Shown here: positions 7,196 to 15,992 of the stretch, one piece after another
Layout: the number at the start of each line of letters is the position of its first letter
How positions within the stretch are numbered: position 1 is the stretch's first letter
NCBI GenBank assembly: GCA_903910005.1
Contig: CAIVXW010000169.1
Span: forward strand, 1-19,217
Length of the DNA: 19,217 bases
Direction: 5' to 3'
From: an uncultured Methylococcaceae bacterium
Lineage (GTDB): Bacteria; Pseudomonadota; Gammaproteobacteria; Methylococcales; Methylococcaceae
Translations under genes and position numbers: made by a program
Notes under the pieces: generated by a model
Databases searched by the model: none
What the model saw: the letters and a program-made list of their open reading frames with translations, nothing else
Told to the model about the DNA's origin: nothing

Positions 7196-9516
7196 GTCTT
7201 TTTCCGTCTGCGCCGGGAACGACTGCCGGTTGATTCCTTGTCGGTTTTTTTGCTCCCGGCACCCGTTGCGATGGAGTCAGCCCGTTTGGCCGGGGCAGAC
7301 GGTGACTTCTTGCGGGATTCCGGTTTGACCAGTTCCAGGTCAATTTTTCGTTCATCCAGGTCGACCCGGGCCACAATCACGTTGACGCTGTCGCCCAGGC
7401 GGTACTGAATGCCGGTTCGGTTGCCGGTCAGCGACAGGGTGGTTGGATCGTAGTGGAAGTAGTCCTTGTCGAGCGAGGAAATGTGTACCAGACCCTCGAC
7501 GAAAATGTTGCGTAGTTCCACGAAAAAGCCAAACGAAGTAACCGCCGAGATGATGCCCGCAAATTCCTCTCCCAGTTTATCCAGCATGTACTCGCACTTG
7601 AGCCAGGCAATCACTCCCCGGGTGGCATCGTCGGCTCGCCGTTCGGTGTGGGAGCAATGTTCGCCCATTACCTGCATGTCGTTCTGGGAGTAGGCAAATT
7701 CGTCTTTTTTACGGCCTTCCAGTACATGGCGTATGGCCCGGTGGATCAGCAGGTCGGGGTAGCGGCGGATGGGGGAAGTGAAATGGGTGTAGGCCTCAAG
7801 GGCCAGACCAAAATGGCCCTGCTCGGTTTCCGGACTGTAGACAGCCTGAGTCAGTGAGCGTAACAGCACGGTCTGGATCAGGTGTTCGTCGGGTCGGCCC
7901 GTGATGGCGTCGAGTACCTGATAGTAATCACGGGGTTCGGGTTTGTCGCCACCACTCAGCCGCAGGCCGACTTTGCCCAGAAATGTGTGCAAATCAGCCA
8001 GTTTTTCCGGGGTCGGGCCTTCATGCTTGCGGATGAGGTAGGGGATTTTTTTGCGGGCCAGGAAGCGGGCAGCGGCGATATTGGCGGAAATCATGCACTC
8101 TTCAATCATGCGGTGGGCGTCATTGCGTTCCACCGGCACGATCATGTCGATTTTCTTGCCCTCACCGAAAATGATGCGGGATTCCTGCGATTCAAATTCC
8201 ATGGTGCCCCGTTCCTCGCGGGCACGCCGCAGCACCCTGAACAGGGCATGCAGTTCTTCCAGATGCGGCAGGATGTCCCGGTAGCGGTTACGCAAGGCAC
8301 GACTGGAACTGGCCAGCAGGTCGGCTACTTCGGTGTAGGTCAGGCGGGCTTTGGAGTGCATGACCGCCGACACAAAGTTGGAGCGGTAAATTTTTCCTTC
8401 CGTATCAATGCTGAGTTCTGCCACCATGCAGAGACGATCTACGGCAGGATTGAGGGAACACAGGCCGTTGGAGAGGATTTCCGGCAGCATGGGGATGACC
8501 CGGTCGGGGAAGTAGACTGAATTGCCCCGGTTGCGGGCCTCGCTGTCCAGGGCCGTACCCGGGCGAACGTAGTGTGACACATCGGCAATCGCGACCCAGA
8601 GCTTCCAGCCCCTGGTGATGTGCTCACAGTAAACCGCATCGTCAAAATCGCGGGCATCCTCGCCGTCTATGGTGACCAGTGGCAGATGCCGCAGGTCAAC
8701 CCGTCCGGCAAGGGCGGCTTCGGGAATGTCTTCAGTCAGTCCGGCAATTTCCGCCAATACGTCGTCAGGCCAGACACAGGGCAGATCGTAGCTGCGTATG
8801 GCGACTTCGATTTCCATGCCCGGAGCCATGTGTTCGCCCAGTACCTCAATAACCCGCCCGATCGGGTTGCGCTGGCGGGTGGGATGTTCGATGATTTCCG
8901 TCACCACCAGTTGTCCGGGTTGGGCGATGCACTCGCCGTCTTCGGGAATCAATATCTGATGGGAGACGTATTTGCTGTCAGGTACCACGAAGGTGATACC
9001 TTGTTCCCGGTACAGTTTGCCGACCAGACGCTGGGTTCCGCGTTCCAGGATTTCCACCAGACCGGCTTCCTTGCGACCGCGCCGGTCAATGCCGCGAATG
9101 CTGACAACCACCCGGTCATCGTGCATCAGGGCCTGCATCTCGCGGGGGGAAAGAAACAGGTCTTCGCCGCCTTCATCCGGTCGTAAAAAGCCAAAGCCGT
9201 CGGGATGTCCGATGACCCGACCGGTGATGAGATCGCGGTGGTTGACGATGCAGTAACGCTCCCGCCGGTTTTTCAGCAGTTGGCCATCACGTTCCATGGC
9301 ATTAAGGCGGCGGCGCAGCGATTCGACATCCTCCGGCTCAAAAACCCCCAGTATGTCAGCCAGTTCGTCCAGGCGGAGGGGGATTCCCTGCTTTTGCAGT
9401 ATCTGCATTATCAGTTCCCGACTGGGGATTGGCCGCTCGTATTTCCCGGCTTCGCGTTCGGCATAGGGGTCCTTGAGGTTGAATTCACGAACCGTAGCAG
9501 CGTCGGAGGTAGTCAT
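7192..9516 (-). CDS. rnr: ribonuclease R
   Basis: Processive 3'-5' exoribonuclease of the RNB family that degrades structured RNA and takes part in rRNA quality control and trans-translation. Domain order in 774 residues: N-terminal helix-turn-helix (about 30-95), cold-shock OB domains (about 98-260), RNB domain (about 264-600), S1 domain (about 648-730) and a Lys/Arg-rich tail (731-774). The acidic active site is IDGEDARDFDDAVY, with Asp284, 290, 292 and 293 spaced like E. coli Asp272, 278, 280 and 281. The RNB signature YTHFTSPIRRYPDLLIHRAI is at 576-595. The N-terminus (KDPYAEREAGKYERPIPSRE) aligns with E. coli RNase R from residue 15, so the start at 9516 adds a short extension. The ribosome binding site is weak. 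The 246 nt upstream to the tRNA hold no gene and no clear - strand promoter. Confidence 0.97.
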   Translation of the reverse strand: MTTSDAATVREFNLKDPYAEREAGKYERPIPSRELIMQILQKQGIPLRLDELADILGVFEPEDVESLRRRLNAMERDGQLLKNRRERYCIVNHRDLITGRVIGHPDGFGFLRPDEGGEDLFLSPREMQALMHDDRVVVSIRGIDRRGRKEAGLVEILERGTQRLVGKLYREQGITFVVPDSKYVSHQILIPEDGECIAQPGQLVVTEIIEHPTRQRNPIGRVIEVLGEHMAPGMEIEVAIRSYDLPCVWPDDVLAEIAGLTEDIPEAALAGRVDLRHLPLVTIDGEDARDFDDAVYCEHITRGWKLWVAIADVSHYVRPGTALDSEARNRGNSVYFPDRVIPMLPEILSNGLCSLNPAVDRLCMVAELSIDTEGKIYRSNFVSAVMHSKARLTYTEVADLLASSSRALRNRYRDILPHLEELHALFRVLRRAREERGTMEFESQESRIIFGEGKKIDMIVPVERNDAHRMIEECMISANIAAARFLARKKIPYLIRKHEGPTPEKLADLHTFLGKVGLRLSGGDKPEPRDYYQVLDAITGRPDEHLIQTVLLRSLTQAVYSPETEQGHFGLALEAYTHFTSPIRRYPDLLIHRAIRHVLEGRKKDEFAYSQNDMQVMGEHCSHTERRADDATRGVIAWLKCEYMLDKLGEEFAGIISAVTSFGFFVELRNIFVEGLVHISSLDKDYFHYDPTTLSLTGNRTGIQYRLGDSVNVIVARVDLDERKIDLELVKPESRKKSPSAPAKRADSIATGAGSKKTDKESTGSRSRRRRKKT

Positions 9517-9685
9517 CTTGATGGTATTTTCCTTGAGTCGTTATGATGTTTTGGGCGGCGAAATCGCCGGAGAGTATCAGGGGGCGTTCTGCAAGTTTAC
9601 AGGCCGCACAGGAAATCCGTAAGGTCGGCATGTTTACAGATTTCAGTAGAATTGCAAAATGGTGACACTGGCAGGTTGAGAGGGC

Positions 9686-9714
9686 TTGACAGGAATCGGG
9701 GCGACTTGCATAAT
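9686..9714 (+). promoter_or_regulatory. sigma-70 promoter of tRNA-Leu
   Basis: Perfect TTGACA (9686-9691), a 17-bp spacer and CATAAT (9709-9714), followed by a GC-rich ACGCGC discriminator of the kind seen at stringently controlled stable-RNA promoters. The start site would be near 9721, giving a 5' leader of about 40 nt before the mature tRNA. Confidence 0.85.
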
Positions 9715-9762
9715 ACGCGCTCTTTTCAACGGCTACCGCACTCAGGTAGTCGGCCCCTCAAT

Positions 9763-9847
9763 GCCGAGGTGGTGAAATTGGTAGACACGCATGTTTCAGG
9801 TACATGTGAGGCGACTCGTGGAGGTTCAAGTCCTCTCCTCGGCACCA
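9763..9847 (+). tRNA. tRNA-Leu (anticodon CAG)
   Basis: Acceptor arms GCCGAGG and CCTCGGC pair perfectly, followed by the discriminator A and an encoded CCA. The anticodon arm is CATGT / ACATG around TTCAGGT, giving anticodon CAG for CUG codons. A class II variable arm (GAG / CTC) and a T-loop TTCAAGT are present. Total length with CCA is 85 nt. It lies between rnr and purA, where I also know a tRNA-Leu in Pseudomonas. It is convergent with purA. Confidence 0.95.
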
Positions 9848-9892
9848 TCCCCTTTCGATAGATTCTTCCCGCTTTCCTTATCAGGTATGTCT

Positions 9893-9907
9893 TGCTGGTT
9901 GCCAGCA
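9893..9907. other. hairpin between tRNA-Leu and purA
   Basis: TGCTGG, loop TTG, CCAGCA: a perfect 6-bp stem 46 nt after the tRNA end. No T-run follows on either strand, so it is not a canonical terminator. It may help 3' processing of the tRNA transcript. Confidence 0.3.
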
Positions 9908-9945
9908 GAGCGACTCGCTGTTCGTTCTGTGTATGGCGATCGCGG

Positions 9946-9961
9946 CACACATCCCTGTGTG
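9946..9961 (-). other. hairpin downstream of purA, possible 3' end of the hfq-purA operon
   Basis: CACACA, loop, TGTGTG: a 6-bp stem 27 nt beyond the purA stop, without a T-run. It is a candidate Rho-independent-like or mRNA-protecting 3' structure, but weak. Confidence 0.3.
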
Positions 9962-9988
9962 TCAGTTTGATCGACAATAGCGTCCGCT

Positions 9989-11284
9989 TCAAGCCTCAAA
10001 CGGGTGTCTGAGAATAATGGTTTCGTTCCGGTCAGGGCCGGTCGAAATGATGTCCACCGGTACCTTCACCAGTTCTTCCATTCGTCTCACGTAACGCCGG
10101 GCATTGGCAGGCAGATCGGCGTAAGACGTGACCCCCGCCGTAGATTCTTCCCATCCAGGCAAGTATTCCAGTATCGGGGTGCAGGCAGCGTAGTTTTCGG
10201 CTCCCGAAGGTACGGTATCAATGAGTTTGCCTTCATGGTGATAGCCGGTGCAAATGGCCAGTTGCTGCAATCCATCCAGCACATCCAGTTTGGTAATGCA
10301 CAAACCGGACAGGCTGTTGAGCCGTGCCGAGCGTCTCATCAAAACGGCATCAAACCAGCCGCAGCGTCGCGCCCGGCCTGTGGTGGCCCCGAATTCGACG
10401 CCGACCGTGGACAGGTGTTTGCCAACTTCATCGTGCAGCTCGGTCGGGAAGGGGCCGTTACCCACCCGGGTTGAATAGGCTTTGGTAATTCCAAGCACAT
10501 AATCAAAATCCAGCAATCCCAATCCACTGCCGGAACTGGCTCCTCCTGACAGGGTATTGGACGAGGTAACATAGGGATAGGTGCCTTGATCAATGTCGAG
10601 CATGGCTCCCTGTGCACCTTCAAACAGTACATTGCGTGATTCTTCCCGATACCGGTGCAATGTGCCGGCTACATCGCCCAGAAGCGGCTTGATGCTTTCC
10701 CCCAGTTCAAGGGTTTCATTCAGCACCTGCTGATAATCCAGGGTGGGCTGATTGAAATAACCCGACAGCACGAAGTTGTGATAATCCATCAGGGCAGCAA
10801 GTCGCTCGCCCAGCACGGCGGGATTACGCAAATCACCCGCCCTCAGACCGCGCCGGGATACCTTGTCTTCATACGCAGGGCCGATGCCCCGTCCGGTAGT
10901 GCCGATGGCACTGGCCCCCCGGGCTCGCTCACGGGCCTGATCCAGGGCAACATGCACCGGCAAAATCAGCGGGCAGGCTTCGCTGATGGTAATGCGTTGC
11001 CTGACCGATACACCCGCATTTTCCAGCACGGCCATTTCCTGCAACAGGGCTGAGGGCGACAGTACCACGCCATTGCCGATAAGACACGCGACTCCGTCCC
11101 GGAGAATGCCCGATGGAATCAGGTGCAGGATCGTTTTGTGTCCGTCTATGACCAGGGTATGGCCGGCATTGTGTCCACCCTGAAACCGGACTACGGCATC
11201 CGCCTGCTCGGTCAGTAAATCCACCAGTTTTCCCTTGCCTTCATCACCCCACTGGGTGCCTATGACTACGACGTTCTTTCCCAT
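9989..11284 (-). CDS. purA: adenylosuccinate synthetase
   Basis: Joins IMP and aspartate with GTP to give adenylosuccinate, the first committed step from IMP to AMP; cytoplasmic homodimer. The start was set at the ATG at 11284 because the protein then begins MGKNVVVIGTQWGDEGKGK as the family does and is 431 residues, against 432 in E. coli; the frame is open 38 codons further upstream but that part has no similarity. Visible motifs: GDEGKGK phosphate-binding loop (13-19) with catalytic Asp14, GGHNAGHT (36-43) with catalytic His42, IGTTGRGIGPAYEDK, GATTGRARRCGW and STGPDRNETI near the C-terminus. It is the last gene of the hfq operon, 41 nt after hisZ, with no obvious Shine-Dalgarno. Confidence 0.97.
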   Translation of the reverse strand: MGKNVVVIGTQWGDEGKGKLVDLLTEQADAVVRFQGGHNAGHTLVIDGHKTILHLIPSGILRDGVACLIGNGVVLSPSALLQEMAVLENAGVSVRQRITISEACPLILPVHVALDQARERARGASAIGTTGRGIGPAYEDKVSRRGLRAGDLRNPAVLGERLAALMDYHNFVLSGYFNQPTLDYQQVLNETLELGESIKPLLGDVAGTLHRYREESRNVLFEGAQGAMLDIDQGTYPYVTSSNTLSGGASSGSGLGLLDFDYVLGITKAYSTRVGNGPFPTELHDEVGKHLSTVGVEFGATTGRARRCGWFDAVLMRRSARLNSLSGLCITKLDVLDGLQQLAICTGYHHEGKLIDTVPSGAENYAACTPILEYLPGWEESTAGVTSYADLPANARRYVRRMEELVKVPVDIISTGPDRNETIILRHPFEA

Positions 11285-11325
11285 GTTTTTATTATGAGTG
11301 GTATGAGATTTGTTTGTTAAACCCG

Positions 11326-12531
11326 TCAGGAACCATCCGGACGGGAGACTTCGGTAATTTCCCAGGTATTTCCGCGCCGTGACAGCGCGTGAGTACACCC
11401 CATGTCGAGGGCTCCGCCATTTTGGCCGGGTAGTCCCTGGATGACAATTTTTCCCTGCTTTCTGAGAGTCGCCACTGCCTCATCAAGAACTGGATCATCT
11501 GCACATGGCGCGAACAGGGGCAATTCGGGAGAAACAAATGTTTGGGCGGGGATCAAATTGAGGAGAATCCGCAGGTCAGCACTAAAACCGGTGGCCGGTC
11601 GTGCTCGACCGTAGTGGCTGCCAATGGCATCATAACGACCACCACGGGCAATCTCCCGACCGCATCCGGGCACAAAAGCGGCGAACACGACCCCGGTCTG
11701 GTAGTGGTACGCCCTGAGTTCGGCCAGATCAAAGTGCAGCGGAAGCGAAGGAAACCGGGTACGGAGATTCTGTTCCAGCCACTGTAAATCGTCCAGTGCC
11801 CGGGATACATCCGGAGGCGGTTCGATCAAACGGGATCGGGCCACCTCAATAACGCTTTGGTGTCCGTTGAGGTCAATCAGTGCAGCCAGATTATCCCGGC
11901 AGGATTGCTTCAGGGGAAGTGCGGCCAGCAGATCGGTCATGGCCGCACGATCCTTGCGTTGCAGTATTTCAAACAGGTCAGCTTCCTGCTGACTGGTCAG
12001 ACTGGCCTGTCGGGCCAGTCCACGGTAAATGCCTACGTGTCCCAGATCAAGGTGTACATCCTCTACTCCCGACAGGGTCAGCATTTCCAGCATCAGACGG
12101 ATGACTTCAAGGTCGCTGGCCGACCCGGCGTGGCCAAACAACTCGGCGCCGACCTGCATGGGACTTCTGGATTTGGCCAGATGATCGGCCTGGGCATGTA
12201 GTACCGTTCCGAGGTAGCACAGGCGGGTGGGGCGATCATGTGCAAGGCAGCGGGCATCAATCCTGGCAACCTGGGGCGTCATGTCAGCACGTACCCCCAA
12301 TAACCGCCCGCTGGCCGGATCAATCAGCTTGAAGGTTTGCAGGTCAAGATCCGCGCCGGTACCTGCCAGCAGCGAGTCCATGTACTCAATCAAGGGGGGG
12401 ATGACCAGCTCGTAGCCCCATACAGCGAATAAATCCAATACTCGCCGACGCAGAATTTCCATGCGCCTGCTTTCTTCGGATAACATCTCATCGATGCCCT
12501 CGGGGAGCAACCAGCGATCACGACTCAACAT
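11326..12531 (-). CDS. hisZ: ATP phosphoribosyltransferase regulatory subunit HisZ
   Basis: HisZ is a catalytically inactive paralogue of histidyl-tRNA synthetase that binds the short form of HisG and gives it activity and histidine feedback control. The 401 residues begin with a class II synthetase core: DLQTFKLIDPASGRLLGVRADMTPQVARI covers the motif 2 region (63-91) and GGRYD (297-301) marks the motif 3 region. The anticodon-binding domain expected in HisS is not evident, and the end of motif 3 reads GFSADLRIL rather than the GxGxER type, which argues for HisZ over HisS. The gene starts 15 nt after hflC without a recognisable Shine-Dalgarno; a 7-nt direct repeat (ACAAACC twice, two bases apart) fills the gap. 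Its position between hflC and purA matches Pseudomonas; in E. coli yjeT takes this place. Confidence 0.93.
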   Translation of the reverse strand: MLSRDRWLLPEGIDEMLSEESRRMEILRRRVLDLFAVWGYELVIPPLIEYMDSLLAGTGADLDLQTFKLIDPASGRLLGVRADMTPQVARIDARCLAHDRPTRLCYLGTVLHAQADHLAKSRSPMQVGAELFGHAGSASDLEVIRLMLEMLTLSGVEDVHLDLGHVGIYRGLARQASLTSQQEADLFEILQRKDRAAMTDLLAALPLKQSCRDNLAALIDLNGHQSVIEVARSRLIEPPPDVSRALDDLQWLEQNLRTRFPSLPLHFDLAELRAYHYQTGVVFAAFVPGCGREIARGGRYDAIGSHYGRARPATGFSADLRILLNLIPAQTFVSPELPLFAPCADDPVLDEAVATLRKQGKIVIQGLPGQNGGALDMGCTHALSRRGNTWEITEVSRPDGS

Positions 12532-12546
12532 GGTTTGTCCGGTTTG

Positions 12547-13416
12547 TTATTTGCCGATTCCCTTGAAATAGCGGAAGAACTCTGAATCAGGCTCCAGCAC
12601 CATCAGGTTATTTTCCTTGTTGAATACCTGTTTGTAAGCCAGAAGGCTACGGTACAGGTCGAAAAATTCCTTGTTTTTGCCGTAGGTTCCTGCATAGATT
12701 TCAGCCGCTGTTCTGTCGCCTTCACCCCGTTTCAATTCTGAATCGCGGTAGGCTTCGGCCAGGATGACTTCCCTCTGCTTGTCCGCCTCGGCCCGGATGC
12801 GCTCGGCAGCCTCTGCTCCACGGGAACGAAACTCACGAGCCACCCGGGCACGCTCGGCTTCCATTCTGCGATAGACCGACGAACTGACTTCTTCCGGCAG
12901 ATCGGTTCTCATGACCCGGATATCCATGACTTCAATTCCGAGTTCTTCCACAACCGGATTGACCCCTTTCAGCAGGACATCCCGCATCTGGCCCCGCTCT
13001 GAAGAAACCAGTTCACGTATGGTACGCTTGCTGAACTCGCTTCTCAGGGCATCCTTGGTAATCTGATCCAGTCGGATATTGGCCTGTGCCTTGTCACCGG
13101 ATACGGCCTTGTAGAACGTGGTGGCGTCCTTGATGCGCCATTTGACGAATGAATCGACGATGACGTTCTTTTTTTCCGAAGTTAAAAACCGCTCAGGTTT
13201 GGATTCAAGGCTCAATACCCTGTCATCGAACTTGCGAACCTCCTGGTAAGGTGATGGCAGTTTGAAGTGGAGTCCCGGCTCGAAATCTGTTTTAACGATT
13301 TTCTTTAACTCAAGCAGGATGGCTTTCTCGGTTTCCGAGACGGTAAACACCGAACTGGCTCCAAGCAGAAGAGTCGCCGCCGCCAGTCCCATGATGATTA
13401 TATTATTCTTCAGCAT
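12547..13416 (-). CDS. hflC: FtsH protease modulator HflC (SPFH family)
   Basis: Forms with HflK a membrane-anchored cage that faces the periplasm and surrounds or modulates the FtsH protease. At 289 residues it is close to family length. It has one N-terminal transmembrane segment (about 5-25, IIIMGLAAATLLLGASSVFTV), then the SPFH/band-7 domain with EPGLHFKLPSP (46-56) and the coiled-coil region rich in RMEAERARVAREFRSRGAE, and a C-terminal LVLEPDSEFFRYF-type tail. The start codon overlaps the hflK stop as TAATG, so translation is coupled, which fits the need for equal amounts of the two subunits. Confidence 0.96.
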   Translation of the reverse strand: MLKNNIIIMGLAAATLLLGASSVFTVSETEKAILLELKKIVKTDFEPGLHFKLPSPYQEVRKFDDRVLSLESKPERFLTSEKKNVIVDSFVKWRIKDATTFYKAVSGDKAQANIRLDQITKDALRSEFSKRTIRELVSSERGQMRDVLLKGVNPVVEELGIEVMDIRVMRTDLPEEVSSSVYRRMEAERARVAREFRSRGAEAAERIRAEADKQREVILAEAYRDSELKRGEGDRTAAEIYAGTYGKNKEFFDLYRSLLAYKQVFNKENNLMVLEPDSEFFRYFKGIGK

Positions 13417-14612
13417 TATTGCCCCCTGGCTTCGCGGCCGCGCTGGGATACAGACCGGGCTGTCTTCGAGGCATTATCGCTGCTGTCCGGTATGGAATTT
13501 CCGGTGCCGTCATAATCTTTGACGCTAGTGACCGAACCGGCTGACCGTTTGATTTTTTCCAGTGGCAGGTAAATCATGTTTCCGCTGTTTTTAACATCGA
13601 CCAGTACCGTGTCGGTCTGCGCCATGATTTCCTGCATGGTTTCCAGATACAGTCGGCGTCGAGTAATATCCGGTGCCTTTTCGTATTCGACCAGTAATTG
13701 CCTGAATCGACCGGCCTCACCTTCGGCCCGTGCAATCACGCGGCTCTTGTGGGCTTCGGCTTCTTCCAGCAGGCGGGCGGCACTGCCACGGGCTTTGGGA
13801 ACCACCTCGTTGGCGTAAGCTTCCGCTTCATTTTTCAGTCGTTGTTCGTCTTCGCGTGCCTTGATGGCATCTTCAAACGCACTTTGTACCTCGTCTGGAG
13901 GCTGAGCATCCACCAGGCTGACATTGCTGATGCGTATGCCCATCTGGTATTGATCAACGATTTGCTGAAGTTCGGTCTTGATTTCATCCGCTATCCTGCC
14001 GCGTCCCTCGGTCAGCACGAAATCCATGGTGTTTTTGCCGATGACGGCGCGTTGCGCGCTCTCAATGACCTGCTTCAGGGTTTCATCCGGATTGGCTACG
14101 TTGAACAGGTAATTTTTACCATCCTTGATTTGATATTGTACGGCCAGGCGGATGTCGATGATGTTTTCATCCTGGGTGAGCATCAGGGCTTCCTTGGGAA
14201 CGGATCCCAGAGCTTGCTGCCGCCCGCCGGAGCGGTAACCGACCTCAACAAAACGCTGCTGTTCCAGGTTGACAATCTGGGTAGATTCAATCGGGCTGGG
14301 CATGCGCCAGTGCAGGCCGGGCAGTGTGGTATCGACGTACTTGCCGAACCGCGTCACGATGCCGCGGTTGCCTTCATCGACCAGATAAAAGCCAAACAGT
14401 GACCAGATAACCAGGGCGACCCCCACCAGAATACCGCCAGCCTTGAAAGGCAGGCCGTCTCCACCGTTTGCTCCCCCTCCATCTGATCCGCCCAGCAGTC
14501 TGCCGAAGGCCGCGTTGATGTCTTTCATTACTTCATCGAGATCAGGCGGAGTTTCCTGTTGACCTCGCCCACTCCAAGGGTCTTTGTTTCCACCCGGTTC
14601 GTTCCAGGACAT
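13416..14612 (-). CDS. hflK: FtsH protease modulator HflK (SPFH family)
   Basis: Partner of HflC in the FtsH-HflKC complex. The 398 residues show a Gly/Pro-rich cytoplasmic N-terminus starting MSWNEPGGNKDPWSGR, a transmembrane segment at about 57-78 (GGILVGVALVIWSLFGFYLV), the SPFH domain (GIVTRFGKYV, PGLHWRMPSPIE), a long charged coiled coil (AFEDAIKAREDEQRLKNEAE) and a hydrophilic tail. An AGGAGG Shine-Dalgarno lies six bases before the ATG, the best ribosome binding site in this operon apart from hfq. It starts 51 nt after hflX and ends in the TAATG overlap with hflC. Confidence 0.96.
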   Translation of the reverse strand: MSWNEPGGNKDPWSGRGQQETPPDLDEVMKDINAAFGRLLGGSDGGGANGGDGLPFKAGGILVGVALVIWSLFGFYLVDEGNRGIVTRFGKYVDTTLPGLHWRMPSPIESTQIVNLEQQRFVEVGYRSGGRQQALGSVPKEALMLTQDENIIDIRLAVQYQIKDGKNYLFNVANPDETLKQVIESAQRAVIGKNTMDFVLTEGRGRIADEIKTELQQIVDQYQMGIRISNVSLVDAQPPDEVQSAFEDAIKAREDEQRLKNEAEAYANEVVPKARGSAARLLEEAEAHKSRVIARAEGEAGRFRQLLVEYEKAPDITRRRLYLETMQEIMAQTDTVLVDVKNSGNMIYLPLEKIKRSAGSVTSVKDYDGTGNSIPDSSDNASKTARSVSQRGREARGQ

Positions 14613-14663
14613 TCTATGCCTCCTGAATTATTCATGTTTGTTTATGGATTGCAACAGCAGAAA

Positions 14664-15932
14664 TCAGTCCGTGTGGACTTTTATCTCATTCAGGATGGCG
14701 GATGCCCGTGGGGAAATCTCGATTTCCATGTTCCAGCCACCTTCACCATCTTCGTCTTCCGTGAGGACCGTCGCATACTGATAGAGCTTTGCCCGTACAC
14801 TTCCCTGGCCTGCGGGAAGATGAATTTTGTGCCTGAAAGTTCCGGCTTTCAGGGTCTCGACCAGGGTCTGCTCCAGCAGGTCAAATCCTGCTCCGGTCAG
14901 CGAGGACACCCATATCTTGCGAATTTTGCCCTCCTTGTCACGCTCAACGTGGGGGAAACATCCTTCAATCTGGTCTATTTTGTTGAATATCTGAATTTGC
15001 GGCACTTCGTCGGCACCGATTTCAACCAGAACCTGTTCTACCTCGCGAATGGTGTCATCAATGTGCTCATCACTGGCATCAATAACGTGCAGTAACAAGG
15101 TAGATTCCACTGCTTCGCTCAGCGTCGAGCGGAATGCCGCAATCAGTTCATGGGGCAATTCCCGAATGAACCCTACAGTATCGGCCAGTATGGTATTGAG
15201 GTTTTGTGGCAACTGTACCCGCCTGAGGGTGGGATCCAGTGTGGCGAATAGCTGATCGGCGGCATAAACACTGGCGCAGGCCATTCGATTGAACAAGGTT
15301 GACTTCCCCGCGTTGGTATAGCCAACCAGACTGACCACGGGTAAATCGGCTTTTCGGCGTGCCGAACGTCCCTGATTTCTTTGCCGGTCTACCTTTTCCA
15401 GTTTTTTCTGTATCTGGCGTATCCTCTGCGCTATCAGGCGTTTGTCTGTTTCGAGCTGGGTTTCACCCGGTCCCCTCAGGCCAATACCGCCTTTTTGCCG
15501 CTCCAGATGAGTCCAACCCCTGACCAGACGGGTGGATGCGTGGCGTAACTGAGCCAGTTCCACCTGCAATTTTCCCTCGAAGGAGGATGCCCTCTGGGCA
15601 AATATGTCCAGAACCAGACCGGTTCGGTCGACTACGCGCACCTTGAGTTCGTTTTCAAGGTTGCGCTCCTGGCTGGGAGACAAGGCATGATTGAACAATA
15701 CCAGATCGGCTCCATGTGCCTGTATGGAGAGTTGCAGTTCTTCCAGTTTACCCTTGCCAATGAAATAGCGGGGATCGGGGGTTTGCCGCCTGGCCGTAAT
15801 GACCTGCACGGGATTGGCTCCCGCAGACAGTGCCAGTTGCCACAGTTCATCAATGGAGTCGGGCGCAGGCTCATTCCGGGTCAGTAACTGAACCAGAATG
15901 GCCTTCTCTCCGGTATCGGGACGATCAAACAA
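14664..15932 (-). CDS. hflX: ribosome-associated GTPase HflX
   Basis: HflX binds the 50S subunit and rescues stalled or hibernating ribosomes. The 422 residues begin FDRPDTGEKAILVQ, aligning with E. coli HflX from its first residues. The N-terminal domain includes FNHALSPSQERNLE; the linker has RGWTHLERQKGGIGLRGPGE (138-157). The G domain has G1 GYTNAGKST (204-212), G3 DTVGF (251-255), G4 NKID (317-320) and G5 SSLTG (343-347). The start is TTG at 15932: the in-frame TAA lies only six bases upstream, there is no nearby in-frame ATG, and no Shine-Dalgarno is visible. Poor initiation suggests low expression relative to hfq, which ends 60 nt upstream. Confidence 0.95.
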   Translation of the reverse strand: MFDRPDTGEKAILVQLLTRNEPAPDSIDELWQLALSAGANPVQVITARRQTPDPRYFIGKGKLEELQLSIQAHGADLVLFNHALSPSQERNLENELKVRVVDRTGLVLDIFAQRASSFEGKLQVELAQLRHASTRLVRGWTHLERQKGGIGLRGPGETQLETDKRLIAQRIRQIQKKLEKVDRQRNQGRSARRKADLPVVSLVGYTNAGKSTLFNRMACASVYAADQLFATLDPTLRRVQLPQNLNTILADTVGFIRELPHELIAAFRSTLSEAVESTLLLHVIDASDEHIDDTIREVEQVLVEIGADEVPQIQIFNKIDQIEGCFPHVERDKEGKIRKIWVSSLTGAGFDLLEQTLVETLKAGTFRHKIHLPAGQGSVRAKLYQYATVLTEDEDGEGGWNMEIEISPRASAILNEIKVHTD

Positions 15933-15992
15933 GGGGGGTTACAGGAACTGCAAACCGGCAGATCCACTGCCCGATACGGGGCACCGTCGACA

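Noticed and set aside
7882..9186. two + strand open frames of 212 and 188 codons within rnr
   Set aside because: Antisense shadows of RNase R; no motifs or ribosome binding sites.
9935..9942. GCGATCGC palindrome resembling the cyanobacterial HIP1 element
   Set aside because: Seen as an isolated copy near purA; HIP1 is meaningful only when highly repeated in cyanobacterial genomes.
11285..11398. N-terminal extension of PurA by 38 residues
   Set aside because: The family begins at the GDEGKGK-preceding MGKNVVVIG; the extension overlaps the 3' end of hisZ and has no similarity to PurA.
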